From an uncultured Capnocytophaga sp. (lineage in GTDB: Bacteria > Bacteroidota > Bacteroidia > Flavobacteriales > Flavobacteriaceae), in assembly GCF_937936315.1 (NCBI RefSeq), contig NZ_CALGWU010000039.1, forward strand, positions 1 to 64,000: a stretch of 64,000 nt of DNA, in the 5' to 3' direction. A model generated the notes under the pieces. That model had not been told where the DNA came from. It was given only the letters and a program-made list of their open reading frames with translations, and ran no database searches. The position numbers and the translations under genes were made by a program. Shown here in pieces: positions 49,280 through 57,813 of this stretch; position 1 is the first letter of the stretch, and every line of letters starts with the position of its first letter.

Positions 49280-50104
49280 ATGAACAAATATCTCTTAGAA
49301 CGTTATCCTCTTGTGTGGAATACTCGCTTGCTCCCAATGTTAGTTCTTGCGAGCTGTGGACATATCTTCTTTATCTTATTAGGTTGGACAGCAAAAAATG
49401 AAGACTTCAATTACTATGCTTTTAATGCTATAATGGCAGATTTTATAGGGATTTCATTGTTGTTGCATCTTGTTATCTCTATATTGTTGTTGGTAGTTTG
49501 GTTGTTGTATCTCGGTAGAAACAACGCTTTCAAGCATTTCTATCCTTTCCCTGAAGAAAAACTCTTTTTGCAATGGATACTTTATTTTCTTATCGTCTTT
49601 GCCTCAGTGTCCTTTGTACTGTCCTATGCGATTGTAAAAGGCTTAGGAAAGTATCCTTTTAGCAATACTTCTGATGTGATATACCTATTGAATTTCCTTT
49701 TGATTATTACTTTTGTTATAGCAACACTCGTGTACTGTGTGCGTATTACCAATGTGCAAATTCTGCTTTTCACGATTGTTTTTATAGGGGTTCTTTCAAT
49801 AATATTGTCTTTTATAGGTAATAAATTGTTGTTTTTATTGGTTTATGCAGCACTTGTATATATTTCTGTGAGTAAAGAAATTCACATACCAAAAAAGTTT
49901 ATAGGTATTGTGGTAAATACAGTGCTTCTTTTTTCGTTTATGGTAATGTACTATGTAGTTGATAGTATTATGGAGAATATGTTATTAGATAGGTCACACG
50001 ATGGGTTTTCTAACAAAATTTTTTGTGTATCCTTCTGTTTAACTTTGGTCTTTATAGGTTGCTACACAAGGGTAATACAACGATGGAAAGCAATAGCAGA
50101 CTGA
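49280..50104 (+). CDS. Multi-pass membrane protein of unknown function
   Basis: A 274-residue protein with about seven hydrophobic helices, roughly at 18-37, 55-78, 92-118, 131-150, 158-172, 176-195 and 210-230, with a last one near 252-268. It has no signal peptide and no family I recognise. The DNA upstream is a divergent intergenic region with tolC. The gene stands alone, and the 227-base gap after it leads to clpB. Confidence 0.7.
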   Translation: MNKYLLERYPLVWNTRLLPMLVLASCGHIFFILLGWTAKNEDFNYYAFNAIMADFIGISLLLHLVISILLLVVWLLYLGRNNAFKHFYPFPEEKLFLQWILYFLIVFASVSFVLSYAIVKGLGKYPFSNTSDVIYLLNFLLIITFVIATLVYCVRITNVQILLFTIVFIGVLSIILSFIGNKLLFLLVYAALVYISVSKEIHIPKKFIGIVVNTVLLFSFMVMYYVVDSIMENMLLDRSHDGFSNKIFCVSFCLTLVFIGCYTRVIQRWKAIAD

Positions 50105-50131
50105 AGTAATACTTTTCTATAATTAAAATTA

Positions 50132-50146
50132 CTGACATATTGTCAG
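50132..50146 (+). promoter_or_regulatory. Inverted repeat CTGACA-tat-TGTCAG upstream of clpB
   Basis: A perfect six-base inverted repeat with a three-base spacer, 200 bases before clpB. The same arms occur upstream of dnaK (53019-53033), there directly before a TGGCA element. It is probably a binding site for a heat-shock regulator. Confidence 0.55.
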
Positions 50147-50239
50147 TTTTTAAAATAAGTTTGAAAATACTGATAATAAGTTGTTTAATTTAATTTTTGT
50201 TTAAAATGTAAAGAAGTTATCCCGACAGAAAGTCTTTTG

Positions 50240-50285
50240 TGACTGTCATTTTGTCAGTTAAATTCATTTGGCATAACTCTTGTCT
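50240..50285 (+). promoter_or_regulatory. Heat-shock type promoter of clpB
   Basis: ACTGTCA-ttt-TGTCAGT (50242-50257, arms imperfect) is followed 9 bases after CAG by TTTGGCAT (50267-50274) and, 5 bases on, TTGT (50280-50283). GG and GT are 10 bases apart, like sigma-54 promoters (GG-N10-GC), with a mismatch at the last base. The same arrangement is upstream of dnaK. No TAnnTTTG element is present here, which supports a different sigma factor. Confidence 0.55.
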
Positions 50286-50331
50286 TTCTCTTGCTGAAAA
50301 TGTTTAACCCAAATTGTTAATTGAAAGATAT

Positions 50332-52935
50332 ATGAACTTTAATAATTTTACTATCAAAGCACAAGAAGCGGTACAAACCGCTCAACAAATTGCCCAACAA
50401 TATGGGCATCAGGAATTGCAAAACGAACACTTCTTCAAAGCTATTGAGCAAGTAGATGAGAACGTATTGCCTTTCCTATTCAAAAAATTGAATATCAACC
50501 GCGAGCAGCTAAATAAACAGTTGGATGCAGCCTTACAAGGTTTTGCAAAAGTAAGCGGTGGTGATATGGGGATCTCACGTGATGCAAGCACTATGCTCAA
50601 CGAGGCTGTAAATATCGCAAAAAAATGGAATGACGAATATGTGTCTTTGGAACACCTTATATTGGCTATCTTCAAATCAAACAGTAAAATAGCTCAAGCA
50701 CTCAAAAACCAAGGCGTGAGTGAAAAAGAGTTGGAGAAGGCTATTCAAGAATTGCGTAAAGGTGAACGTGTAACTTCAGCATCAGCCGAAGATACTTATA
50801 ATTCACTCAACAAATACGCCAAAAACCTCAATCAGTTAGCCGATAGTGGCAAACTTGATCCTGTGATTGGTCGTGATGAGGAAATACGCCGTGTGTTACA
50901 AATCCTTTCTCGTCGTACCAAAAACAACCCTATGTTGGTAGGTGAACCAGGGGTAGGTAAAACTGCTATCGCTGAAGGCTTAGCACACCGTATTGTAAAA
51001 GGCGACGTACCTGAAAACTTAAAAGATAAGGTGATTTACTCTTTGGATATGGGAGCTCTTATCGCTGGTGCGAAGTACAAAGGTGAGTTTGAAGAACGAC
51101 TCAAATCGGTAGTGAAAGAGGTGACCTCTTCCGATGGTAATATCATTCTATTTATAGACGAAATCCACACCCTTGTAGGTGCGGGTGGGGGAGAAGGTGC
51201 GATGGACGCTGCCAATATTCTAAAACCTGCTTTAGCGCGTGGTGAACTTCGTGCTATTGGAGCGACAACCCTCGATGAGTACCAAAAATATTTTGAGAAA
51301 GATAAGGCTCTTGAACGTCGTTTCCAAAAGGTAATGGTAGATGAACCAGATACTGAGAGTGCGATTTCTATCCTTCGTGGTATCAAAGAAAAATACGAAA
51401 CTCACCATAAAGTGCGTATTAAAGATGAGGCGATTATCGCTGCAGTAGAGCTTTCTGAACGCTATATCACCAATCGTTTTTTGCCTGATAAAGCTATTGA
51501 CTTGATGGATGAGGCAGCTGCAAAACTCCGTATGGAAATCAATTCTAAACCTGAAGAGTTGGATGTACTTGATCGTAAGATAATGCAACTCGAAATAGAA
51601 ATTGAAGCTATCAAACGCGAAAAAGACGAGGAAAAGCTAAAAATGCTTTATGTAGATTTAGCAAACCTTAAAGAAGAACGCAACGCAGTGAATGCTAAAT
51701 GGCAGAGTGAAAAAAGCGTAATTGATGAAGTGCAAACCACTAAGGAAGCTATTGAGAAATACCGTTTGGAAGCCGATAGAGCCGAACGCGAAGGCGACTA
51801 TGGTAAAGTAGCCGAATTGCGCTATGGTAAAATCAAAGAAGCAGAAGATAAGTTAGCGGAATTACAAAAAAATTTAGATAGCAAATCTCACGAAAATGCT
51901 CTTGTAAAAGAAGAAGTGACAGCTGAGGATATTGCCGAAGTTGTAGCAAAATGGACAGGGATACCTGTAGCTAAAATGTTACAAGGCGAGCGCGAAAAAC
52001 TCTTGAACTTAGAAAAAGAATTGCACCGCCGTGTAGTAGGTCAGGAAGAAGCTATTGAGGCTGTTTCCGATGCCATACGTCGTAGTCGTGCTGGTTTGCA
52101 AGACCCACGTCGCCCTATAGGTTCTTTCCTTTTCTTAGGAACTACGGGGGTAGGTAAAACCGAGCTTGCTAAAGCCTTAGCCGAGTATCTATTCGATGAT
52201 GAAAATGCAATGACGCGTATTGATATGAGTGAATACCAGGAGAAACACGCTGTGAGCCGATTGGTAGGTGCGCCTCCAGGATATGTAGGATATGACGAAG
52301 GTGGTCAACTTACTGAAGCTGTGCGTCGCCGTCCGTATTCTGTAATCCTTTTGGATGAAATTGAAAAAGCTCACCCCGATACTTTCAATATCTTGTTGCA
52401 AGTGCTCGATGAAGGTCGTCTTACTGACAATAAAGGTCGTACTGCCGACTTTAAGAATACAATCATCATTATGACCTCCAATATGGGTAGCCAAATTATT
52501 CAGGAAACTTTTGAAAAATATCCTAATGATACCGAGCGTGCTATCGATGAGTCTCGTGATGAAGTCTTACAGCTCCTCAAAGAAACTGTACGTCCGGAAT
52601 TTTTAAACCGTATAGACGATATCATAATGTTTACGCCACTCAATGCTAAGAATATTCGTAGCATTGTGAAGTTGCAATTGCAATCGTTATTCCGTATGGT
52701 TGCTAAAGAAGGCATCTTGCTCGATGCTACCGATGAGGCTATTGATTACTTAGCACAAAAAGGATTTGATCCTCAGTTTGGTGCACGTCCTGTAAAACGT
52801 ACAATCCAAAAAGAAGTGCTCAATAAACTCTCCAAGGAAATATTGAGTGGTACAGTACAACGTGATGCGGTCATCTTATTAGATGCTTTTGATAACCAAT
52901 TGGTATTTAGAAATCAAAAATCAGAGAATAATTAA
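50332..52935 (+). CDS. clpB: ATP-dependent disaggregase ClpB
   Basis: An 867-residue Hsp100 hexamer that resolubilises aggregated proteins with DnaK. Clp N-domain about 1-145; first AAA domain with Walker A GEPGVGKTA near 205; coiled-coil middle domain about 400-530, DRKIMQLEIEIEAIKREKDEEK; second AAA with GTTGVGKTE near 605 and a C-terminal small domain. The start at 50332 (MNFNNFTIKAQEAVQTAQ) is the family start. The promoter matches that of dnaK, 2.8 kb downstream, so the two are probably co-regulated. Confidence 0.97.
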   Translation: MNFNNFTIKAQEAVQTAQQIAQQYGHQELQNEHFFKAIEQVDENVLPFLFKKLNINREQLNKQLDAALQGFAKVSGGDMGISRDASTMLNEAVNIAKKWNDEYVSLEHLILAIFKSNSKIAQALKNQGVSEKELEKAIQELRKGERVTSASAEDTYNSLNKYAKNLNQLADSGKLDPVIGRDEEIRRVLQILSRRTKNNPMLVGEPGVGKTAIAEGLAHRIVKGDVPENLKDKVIYSLDMGALIAGAKYKGEFEERLKSVVKEVTSSDGNIILFIDEIHTLVGAGGGEGAMDAANILKPALARGELRAIGATTLDEYQKYFEKDKALERRFQKVMVDEPDTESAISILRGIKEKYETHHKVRIKDEAIIAAVELSERYITNRFLPDKAIDLMDEAAAKLRMEINSKPEELDVLDRKIMQLEIEIEAIKREKDEEKLKMLYVDLANLKEERNAVNAKWQSEKSVIDEVQTTKEAIEKYRLEADRAEREGDYGKVAELRYGKIKEAEDKLAELQKNLDSKSHENALVKEEVTAEDIAEVVAKWTGIPVAKMLQGEREKLLNLEKELHRRVVGQEEAIEAVSDAIRRSRAGLQDPRRPIGSFLFLGTTGVGKTELAKALAEYLFDDENAMTRIDMSEYQEKHAVSRLVGAPPGYVGYDEGGQLTEAVRRRPYSVILLDEIEKAHPDTFNILLQVLDEGRLTDNKGRTADFKNTIIIMTSNMGSQIIQETFEKYPNDTERAIDESRDEVLQLLKETVRPEFLNRIDDIIMFTPLNAKNIRSIVKLQLQSLFRMVAKEGILLDATDEAIDYLAQKGFDPQFGARPVKRTIQKEVLNKLSKEILSGTVQRDAVILLDAFDNQLVFRNQKSENN

Positions 52936-53018
52936 CAAGGAATTAGGGAATTTAGGAGTTAGTTGTCAGTCATTAGTAGCAATGGCTAACTCCTAAAACC
53001 TATCTCTAACTTTTAACT

Positions 53019-53064
53019 CTGACAATTTGTCAGTTTTTAGTCCTTTGGCACAATCATTGACTAT
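53019..53064 (+). promoter_or_regulatory. Heat-shock type promoter of dnaK
   Basis: CTGACA-att-TGTCAG (53019-53033), then TTTGGCAC (53044-53051), 5 bases, TTGA (53057-53060). GG-N10-GA fits a sigma-54-like spacing with one mismatch. Spacing from CAG to TTTGGC is 10 bases, against 9 at clpB. Confidence 0.6.
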
Positions 53065-53131
53065 TACTGATTACGTAAGCGTAAGGCTTACAAAAAATAA
53101 TGTTGAACTTAAAAAACGATAATTAATTAAT

Positions 53132-55063
53132 ATGAGTAAGATTATAGGTATTGACTTAGGAACCACAAACTCTTGTGTTTCTGTAATGGAAGGTAATGAC
53201 CCAGTGGTAATTACCAATGCCGAAGGTAAACGCACAACTCCTTCAGTGGTAGCTTTTACCGAAGGTGGTGAAATAAAAGTAGGTGACGCTGCTAAACGTC
53301 AAGCTGTTACCAACCCTAAAAACACGATATATTCTATCAAACGTTTTATGGGTAACAAATTTTCAGAATTAGAAAAAGAAATCGCTCGTGTACCTTATAA
53401 GGTAGTACGTGGCGACAACGATACCCCTCGTGTGGATATAGATGGACGTTTATATACACCACAAGAAATTTCAGCTATGATTCTTCAAAAAATGAAGAAA
53501 ACTGCCGAAGATTTCTTAGGACAACCAGTAACAAGTGCAGTAATCACTGTACCAGCTTACTTCAACGATGCTCAACGTCAAGCTACTAAAGAAGCTGGTG
53601 AAATCGCAGGTTTGAAAGTAGAACGTATCATCAATGAGCCCACAGCTGCTGCTTTGGCTTACGGTTTGGATAAAGACCATAGCGATCACAAAATTGTTGT
53701 ATTCGACTTTGGTGGTGGTACACACGACGTGTCTATCTTGGAACTCGGCGATGGTGTATTCGAAGTATTAGCTACTGATGGTGATACTCACCTTGGAGGT
53801 GATGATGTTGATGAAAAAATCATCAATTGGTTGGCTGAAGAGTTTCAAAAAGAAGAACAAATCGACCTTCGTAAAGACCCTATGGCGTTGCAACGTCTTA
53901 AAGAAGCTGCTGAAAAAGCTAAGATTGAACTTTCATCAACTACTGAAACTGAAATCAACTTACCTTATATCACCGCTACAGCCTCAGGACCTAAACATTT
54001 GGTACGTAAACTCTCTCGTGCTAAATTCGAACAACTCATCGATGACCTTGTAAAACGTACTATTGAGCCTTGTAAAAAAGCGTTAGAAAATGCTGGTCTC
54101 AGTGTAAGTGATATCAACGAAGTAATCTTAGTAGGTGGTTCTACTCGTATTCCTGCTGTACAAGAAGCCGTTGAAAAATTCTTTGGTAAGAAACCTAATA
54201 AGAGTGTAAACCCAGACGAAGTAGTAGCTGTAGGTGCTGCTATTCAAGGAGGTGTACTCACTGGTGATGTAAAAGATGTATTGCTCTTGGACGTTACCCC
54301 ACTTTCTTTAGGTATCGAAACTATGGGTGGTGTGATGACCAAACTCATCGACGCAAACACCACTATTCCTACCAAGAAATCACAAGTGTTCTCCACCGCT
54401 ACCGACAATCAGCCAAGCGTAGAAATTCACGTATTGCAAGGAGAACGCCCAATGGCACACGATAATAATACCATCGGTCGTTTCCACTTAGATAATATTC
54501 CACCTGCACCACGTGGAGTACCACAAATTGAGGTAACTTTTGATATTGATGCCAATGGTATCATCAACGTATCAGCAACCGATAAAGGTACAGGTAAATC
54601 TCACAATATCCGTATAGAAGCCTCTTCAGGTCTTTCTAAAGAAGAAATTGAAAAGATGAAACGTGAAGCTGAAGCCAATGCTGAAGCTGATAAACAAGCA
54701 AAAGAAAAAGCTGAAAAACTCAACGAAGCTGACGCAATGATTTTCCAAACTGAAAAACAATTGAAAGAGTTTGGAGACAAAATCCCAGCTGATAAGAGAG
54801 GAGCTATTGAAACAGCACTTGGTGAACTCAAAACAGCTTTCGAAAGCAAAGAGCTTCCAGCAGTAGAAGCAGCTCTCAGCAAAATCAACACTGCTTGGCA
54901 ACAAGCCTCTGAAGATATCTACAAAGCACAACAAGGAGGTGCAGCACAAGGACCAAATCCTAATGCAACCAATCCTTTTGGTGATGCAAATCCATTCGGT
55001 GGACAACAAGGCGGCAATAACGGTCCCGATGTCCAAGATGTAGACTTCGAAGAAGTAAAATAA
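53132..55063 (+). CDS. dnaK: Chaperone DnaK (Hsp70)
   Basis: A 643-residue Hsp70. The ATPase domain covers about 1-385 with IGIDLGTTNSCVSVMEG at the start and VFDFGGGTHDVSIL at about 190 (the usual GGGTFDVS carries His here). The substrate domain follows with VLLLDVTPLSLGIETMGG; the tail is Gly/Asn rich and ends in DVDFEEVK. dnaJ and grpE are not in the window. A leader hairpin GTAAGC-gtaag-GCTTAC lies at 53075-53091, between the promoter and the ATG. Confidence 0.97.
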   Translation: MSKIIGIDLGTTNSCVSVMEGNDPVVITNAEGKRTTPSVVAFTEGGEIKVGDAAKRQAVTNPKNTIYSIKRFMGNKFSELEKEIARVPYKVVRGDNDTPRVDIDGRLYTPQEISAMILQKMKKTAEDFLGQPVTSAVITVPAYFNDAQRQATKEAGEIAGLKVERIINEPTAAALAYGLDKDHSDHKIVVFDFGGGTHDVSILELGDGVFEVLATDGDTHLGGDDVDEKIINWLAEEFQKEEQIDLRKDPMALQRLKEAAEKAKIELSSTTETEINLPYITATASGPKHLVRKLSRAKFEQLIDDLVKRTIEPCKKALENAGLSVSDINEVILVGGSTRIPAVQEAVEKFFGKKPNKSVNPDEVVAVGAAIQGGVLTGDVKDVLLLDVTPLSLGIETMGGVMTKLIDANTTIPTKKSQVFSTATDNQPSVEIHVLQGERPMAHDNNTIGRFHLDNIPPAPRGVPQIEVTFDIDANGIINVSATDKGTGKSHNIRIEASSGLSKEEIEKMKREAEANAEADKQAKEKAEKLNEADAMIFQTEKQLKEFGDKIPADKRGAIETALGELKTAFESKELPAVEAALSKINTAWQQASEDIYKAQQGGAAQGPNPNATNPFGDANPFGGQQGGNNGPDVQDVDFEEVK

Positions 55064-55080
55064 AAATTAATTTGAATATT

Positions 55081-55127
55081 AAAAGCCACTATAAACACTT
55101 AGTTTATAGTGGCTTTTCTATTTTTTA
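55081..55127 (+). terminator. dnaK terminator
   Basis: AAAAGCCACTATAAAC pairs with GTTTATAGTGGCTTTT, 16 perfect pairs with a five-base loop, then a T-rich run. Confidence 0.95.
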
Positions 55128-55221
55128 ATTAATCAAAAATTATCATTTATCACTAGATGAGGCACTATATTATTTTTTAACCAATTTATATAATTCAACC
55201 AACAAGTTTAATTATTTATTG

Positions 55222-55229
55222 TATCTTTG
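55222..55229 (+). promoter_or_regulatory. -7 element TATCTTTG upstream of the AlbA_2-type gene
   Basis: TATCTTTG followed by CCC, 94 bases before the ATG at 55323. No clear -33 TTTG. Confidence 0.55.
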
Positions 55230-55322
55230 CCCAAAGTTCCTGAATTTTGATGTTTTTCTAAACACAGAATACTAAATTTTAGAAACCTTTACTTTATTGA
55301 AAAAACTTAAATAACTTCATAT

Positions 55323-56627
55323 ATGAATCCAGAAACGAATCGTATAGAATACAAACAAGAACTTATAGATGATTTGGAAAAAGAAGTAGTCGCTTTTTTG
55401 AATTATCAAGAAGGAGGGATAATTTATATTGGAATTGACAAGTAAGGAAAGGCTGTTGGTGTTTCAGACATTGATGGAGATATGCTTAAAATCAAAGACC
55501 GACTAAAAAATAATATTAAGCCATCTTGTATGGGGTTGTTTGATGTATCAGCAGAAACTATAGATTCAAAAAATGTAATTAAAATCACATTGGCAAGTGG
55601 TACTGAAAAACCTTACTATATCAAGAAACTTGGGATGTCGGAAAAAGGTACATTTATTCGTATTGGAACGGCTGCCGAGCCAATGCCTATAAAAATGATA
55701 GAATCACTGTTTGCTAAACGCACTCGTAACTCAATTGGTAAAATCAAGTCTCCAAACCAAAATCTTACTTTTGAGCAACTCAAAATATATTATGAAAGCT
55801 CAGGAAAGATGCTAAATCAGCAGTTTGCATCCAATTTGGAACTTCTTACAGAAGAAGGACAATACAGTTATGTAGCATATTTATTAGCTGATACTAATGG
55901 AATATCTGTAAAAGTTGCAAAATATGATGGTTTGGATCGCGTCGACTTGATCGAAAACAACGAGTATGGGTATTGTTCATTGATAAAAGCAACCAAGCAG
56001 GTATTGGATAAGATTGAAGTCGAAAATAAGACATTGGCAAAAATCACACCCAAAGAACGAAAAGAAACCAGACTATGGAATCCTGTTGCTTTACGTGAAG
56101 CTGTAATTAATGCCATTGTTCATAACGATTATACCTCCGAAGTACCTCCCAAATTTGAGTTCTTTGATGATAGAATTGAGATTACCTCATTTGGTAGTTT
56201 GCCACAAGGCATGACAGAGAAAGAGTTTTTTGAAGGCTATTCAGTACCACGCAATAAAGAGTTGATGCGTGTATTTAGAGATTTGGATTTAGTAGAACAT
56301 TTGGGTTCTGGTGTCCCTCGTATTCTAAGAAGCTATGGAAAAGAATGTTTCAAGTTTACAGAGAACTTTTTACGAATGATATTTCCTGCTACCGCGCAAG
56401 TTACCGCGCAAGTCAAAGAATTGATTAAAATACTATCCAAAGAGATGGACAGACAAGAAATACAAGATATGTTAGGACTTTCTCATAGGGAAAACTTTCG
56501 ATTAAAATATTTAAAACCTGCATTGGAACAAGGATTTATAGAAATGACTATTCCCGAGAGACCTAGTAGTAAGCTACAAAAATACCGACTAACCATCTTG
56601 GGCAAACAATTAAAAGATAAACAATAA
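55323..56627 (+). pseudogene. AlbA_2/Schlafen-type DNA-binding protein gene interrupted by an in-frame stop
   Basis: ATG at 55323 starts MNPETNRIEYKQELID, the AlbA_2 (Schlafen) signature, but TAA at 55443-55445 stops the frame at codon 41, after IIYIGIDK. The same frame resumes at once with GKAVGVSDIDG and stays open to 56627 (stop excluded, about 433 codons in all). The rest has AlbA_2, an ATP-binding-like region with AVINAIVHNDYTSEVPP, and a C-terminal winged helix (DRQEIQDMLGLSHRENFRLKYLKPAL). Restart at an internal ATG (55482) could yield a 381-residue product without the AlbA_2 start. Such genes are accessory regulators of unknown target. Confidence 0.75.
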
Positions 56628-56812
56628 ACTTAGATAGAAGCAGTAACTACCCAAGAAAGTGCTACCAAGTAGGTAAGTAAATCGTAATCAAATTTGTACC
56701 ATAAAAATATAAATTATTGATTTTCAGTATTAGTTATTTTTGAAGTGTGCTTTGTAGGGTCGTATCGTATATGCCCAAAAATATTTATAAATCATCCTCA
56801 CAAAACCTCCTT
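56628..56812. other. Gene-free stretch after the AlbA_2-type gene
   Basis: No supported gene was found in 56628-57026 apart from the repeat at 56813-56841 and a C/G-rich hairpin-like run at 56875-56892 (TTCCCTTTGGGGGAA). No clear terminator follows the AlbA_2-type gene. Confidence 0.6.
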
Positions 56813-56841
56813 TTCGTGCAAATTCGTGTGATTCGTGGGCG
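56813..56841 (+). repeat. Three direct TTCGTG repeats
   Basis: TTCGTG at 56813, 56823 and 56832, spaced 9-10 bases, in the run TTCGTGCAAATTCGTGTGA followed by TTCGTGGGCG. I recall this word as a dispersed intergenic repeat in Flavobacteriia. Its role is unknown. Confidence 0.6.
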
Positions 56842-57026
56842 ACTTTCAATTGTTTTACATTATAAAAGTTCATTTCCCTTTGGGGGAATGAAGGCTTTTT
56901 ATACAAATGCGTAATTTAAATTAAAACCGTGCAATACATAAAAGATTTTTATTCTATATAACTATTTAATTTACAGAATACTATCTTCTATCTCTTAACT
57001 CCTATCTCCTTTTTATTTAAAAAAGT

Positions 57027-57057
57027 TTTGCTATTTCAAAAAATAGTTATACCTTTG
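57027..57057 (+). promoter_or_regulatory. Promoter of the rpmB-rpmG-DUF4295 operon
   Basis: TTTG (57027-57030), 19 bases, TACCTTTG (57050-57057), then CGCC. Exact consensus. Confidence 0.85.
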
Positions 57058-57097
57058 CGCCCTGAATATAAATAACACATTAATAAATAGAGAAAAA

Positions 57098-57334
57098 ATG
57101 GCAAGAGTTTGTGACTTAACAGGCAAAAAAGCATTGGTGGGCAACAACGTGTCGCACGCAATGAACAAAACTAAACGTAAATTTAATGTAAACCTCCGTA
57201 CAAAACGTTTCTTCATCCCTGAAGAGAATCGTTGGATTACCCTCAAGGTTTCAGCAGCTGCAATTAAAACTATCGATAAAAAAGGTATCTATGCAGTGCT
57301 ACAAGAAGTAGAACGTAACGGATATATTAACTAA
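57098..57334 (+). CDS. rpmB: 50S ribosomal protein L28
   Basis: A 78-residue ribosomal protein, with the L28 start MARVCDLTGKKALVGNNVSHAMNKTKRKF and a basic middle. Two cysteine zinc ligands are not seen. First gene of a three-gene ribosomal operon; rpmG starts 19 bases on. Confidence 0.97.
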   Translation: MARVCDLTGKKALVGNNVSHAMNKTKRKFNVNLRTKRFFIPEENRWITLKVSAAAIKTIDKKGIYAVLQEVERNGYIN

Positions 57335-57353
57335 ATTTTAAAACAATACTAAA

Positions 57354-57536
57354 ATGGCTAAAAAAGGAAATAGAATTCAGGTTATTTTGGAGTGCACTGA
57401 GCATAAAGAATCTGGTCTTCCAGGAACTTCACGTTACATCACTACCAAAAACAAAAAAAATACTCCCGATAGATTAGAGCTTAAAAAGTTCAACCCTATC
57501 CTTAAAAAAGTAACTGTTCATAAAGAAATTAAATAA
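57354..57536 (+). CDS. rpmG: 50S ribosomal protein L33
   Basis: A 60-residue ribosomal protein, MAKKGNRIQVILECTEHKESGLPGTSRYITTKNKKNTPDRLELKKFNP. It has one Cys and no zinc-binding CxxC pairs, so it is the zinc-free form. It lies between rpmB and the DUF4295 gene, as usual in Bacteroidota. Confidence 0.96.
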   Translation: MAKKGNRIQVILECTEHKESGLPGTSRYITTKNKKNTPDRLELKKFNPILKKVTVHKEIK

Positions 57537-57546
57537 TTAAAACGTT

Positions 57547-57699
57547 ATGGCAAAGAAAACAGTAGCAACCCTACAAGGTAAATCTAAAAAGCTTACTAAA
57601 GCTATCAAAATGGTGAAATCACCTAAAACAGGTGCTTACACTTTCGTAGAAAGCGTAATGGCTCCTGAACTTGTTGATGAATTTTTGAAGAAGAAATAA
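57547..57699 (+). CDS. DUF4295 protein, probable Bacteroidota ribosomal protein bL38
   Basis: A 50-residue basic protein (MAKKTVATLQGKSKKLTKA, then IKMVKSPKTGAYTFVESVMAPELVDEFLKKK) ten bases after rpmG. DUF4295 is confined to Bacteroidota and always travels with L28 and L33 as far as I recall. Cryo-EM of a Flavobacterium ribosome found an extra small protein named bL38; from gene position and size I think this is it, though I cannot check. It is missed easily because it is so short. ftsY follows after a terminator. Confidence 0.85.
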   Translation: MAKKTVATLQGKSKKLTKAIKMVKSPKTGAYTFVESVMAPELVDEFLKKK

Positions 57700-57727
57700 T
57701 TAAATTTTCTCTATTTTTATCATATCT

Positions 57728-57757
57728 AAAAAAAGCTGTCGTGAGACGGCTTTTTTG
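57728..57757 (+). terminator. Terminator of the ribosomal protein operon
   Basis: AAAAAAGCTGTC-gtga-GACGGCTTTTTT. The T-run overlaps the TTTG -33 element of the next promoter. Confidence 0.9.
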
Positions 57758-57784
57758 CATATATAAACTTTTTTATTACCTTTG
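57754..57784 (+). promoter_or_regulatory. Promoter of ftsY
   Basis: TTTG (57754-57757), 19 bases, TACCTTTG (57777-57784) followed by CA. The -33 element is made by the tail of the preceding terminator. Confidence 0.75.
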
Positions 57785-57813
57785 CACTCATATCTAAATA
57801 TATACAATAAGTT

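Noticed and set aside
53778..54053. A 91-codon frame within dnaK
   Set aside because: Overlaps dnaK in another frame, no family pattern; chance open frame.
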